In this document: one piece after another, positions 63,245 to 64,000 of the stretch | Layout: each line of letters begins with the position of its first letter | How positions within the stretch are numbered: the stretch's first letter is position 1 | Assembly: GCF_004664715.2 (NCBI RefSeq) | Contig: NC_051083.1 | Span: 101,957,661 to 102,021,660, forward strand | Length of the DNA: 64,000 bases | From: Peromyscus leucopus | Taxonomy: Eukaryota; Chordata; Mammalia; Rodentia; Cricetidae | Direction: 5' to 3' | Made by a program: the position numbers and the translations under genes | The notes under the pieces: generated by a model | Databases searched by the model: none | What the model was told of the DNA's origin: nothing | Seen by the model: the letters and a program-made list of their open reading frames with translations, nothing else

Positions 63245-64000
63245 AATTAAAAAAATAAATAAATAAATTTTTATTTGTTTGTTTGTTTAGCATCCTGGCC
63301 ACAGTTTTTCCTCCCTTCTCTCCTCTCAGTCCCTCTCCCCACTTTCTATTTGCTCTCCCATCAGCTACTCCTCCATTTCTATTCAGAAAAGGGCAGGCCT
63401 CCCATGGATAGCAACAAAACATGGCATATCAAGTTGTAGTAAGACTAAGCACCTCTCCCCCACATTTAGGCTGGACAAGATGACCCAGTGATAGGGTCCC
63501 AAAAGATGGTCCCCTGCTTCCACTGTTAGGAGTCCTACAAGAAGACTAAGCTATACCACTGTAACATATGTGCAGAGTGCCTAGGTCAGTCCCATGCAGG
63601 CTCCCTGGTTGTCCCTTCAGTCTCTGTGAATCCCAGTGAGCCCAGGTTAGTAGATTCTGTGGATTTCCTTGTTGAGTCCTTGACCCCTCTGGCTCCTCAA
63701 TCCTTCCCCCTCCCTCACTCCCGGGTCTTCTGCAGGATTCCCTGAACTCAGCCTAATTTAGGCTGTGAGTCTCTGCATCTGTTTCCATCAGCTGCTGGAT
63801 AAAGCCTCTCTGATGACAATTGGGCTAGGCACCAATCTGGTCACAGGAGATGACCAGTTCAGGTTACATATTGACTATTTCTAGAAATCTTAGCTGGAAT
63901 TTCAGGGTCAGGTAAAAAGCTGGGGCAAGGGAATCTCCAAGGAATCTCCAAGGATCACCCACAAAATTATTTTCAACAAAATCAGAGAAGAAAATTTCCT
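63245..64000 (-). mobile_element. L1 3' UTR, minus strand, runs off the window
   Basis: Begins with a poly(A) complement (tttttatttgtttgtttgtt), then the C/T-rich tract (the L1 3' polypurine tract), aaaagggcaggcctcccatg, gatagcaacaaaacatggca, tatcaagttgtagtaagact, caggctccctggttgtccct and catctgtttccatcagctgc. These are landmarks of the Lx-type murine/cricetid L1 3' untranslated region. The 5' part continues beyond 64000. Confidence 0.85.

Overview
This window is non-coding DNA from a muroid rodent, most likely a cricetid (hamster, deer mouse or vole group). It contains many 7SL-derived B1 SINEs and tRNA-derived B2/B3 SINEs, one ID-like element, MaLR LTRs (ORR1 and MT types), MT2/ERVL LTRs, and L1 with rodent-type 3' ends. 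The best preserved B1 copies (61655-61827, 52213-52374, 8541-8715) end in the aaaggcgcaaagctac variant, which I associate with cricetids rather than Mus. That species-level call is inference. I found no protein-coding exon and no intact gene, so the window reads as intergenic or deep intronic. Family names come from recognition by eye, not from a database search.

Layout. 0-10 kb: a solo LTR cut by the window start, degraded B1s, a second solo LTR at 4.66 kb, a pyrimidine-rich satellite, a solo LTR at 6.05-6.62 kb followed by a U6 snRNA fragment, and a gammaretrovirus-like LTR at 6.75-7.34 kb. 10-20 kb: an MT2 LTR split by a younger solo LTR, then a minus-strand ERV2-like provirus (13237-16092) with paired LTRs, a Lys-like primer binding site and a polypurine tract but no visible gag or pol. 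After it come nested SINEs and a solo LTR with a perfect 6-bp target duplication. 20-30 kb: a three-level nest (B2/B3, then B1, then LTR), another solo LTR, an ORR1 LTR, a MIR, and a long antisense L1 (about 24.27-28.87 kb) interrupted by a younger L1, several B1s and an MT LTR. 30-42 kb: a 605-bp solo LTR, a B1 with a CGG/G expansion at its 5' end, an MLT1-like LTR interrupted by ORR1, an L2 tail, and a heavily deleted ERVL provirus (36016-37856). 42-57 kb: old SINEs, an LTR nested in a B3, an antisense L1, a truncated U2 snRNA insertion, an ORR1 nested in an MT LTR, about 1.9 kb with no repeat I recognise, and a solo LTR inside a B1. 57-64 kb: an L1-rich tail with an ID element and an L1 5'/ORF1 block cut by an LTR and two B1s, ending in an antisense L1 3' UTR that runs off the window.

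No genes work together here. The information is stratigraphic: target-site duplications give a relative order of insertion. The oldest layer is MIR, L2, MLT1 and old L1; next come MT2/ERVL, MT and ORR1; then ERV2-like solo LTRs; and last the B1 subfamily with near-perfect duplications. I saw no convincing new biological system. The points most worth a second look are the truncated U2 insertion with its duplication, the non-coding ERV2-like provirus, the LTR family whose U3 carries repeated B1-like blocks, and the B1-seeded CGG tract.
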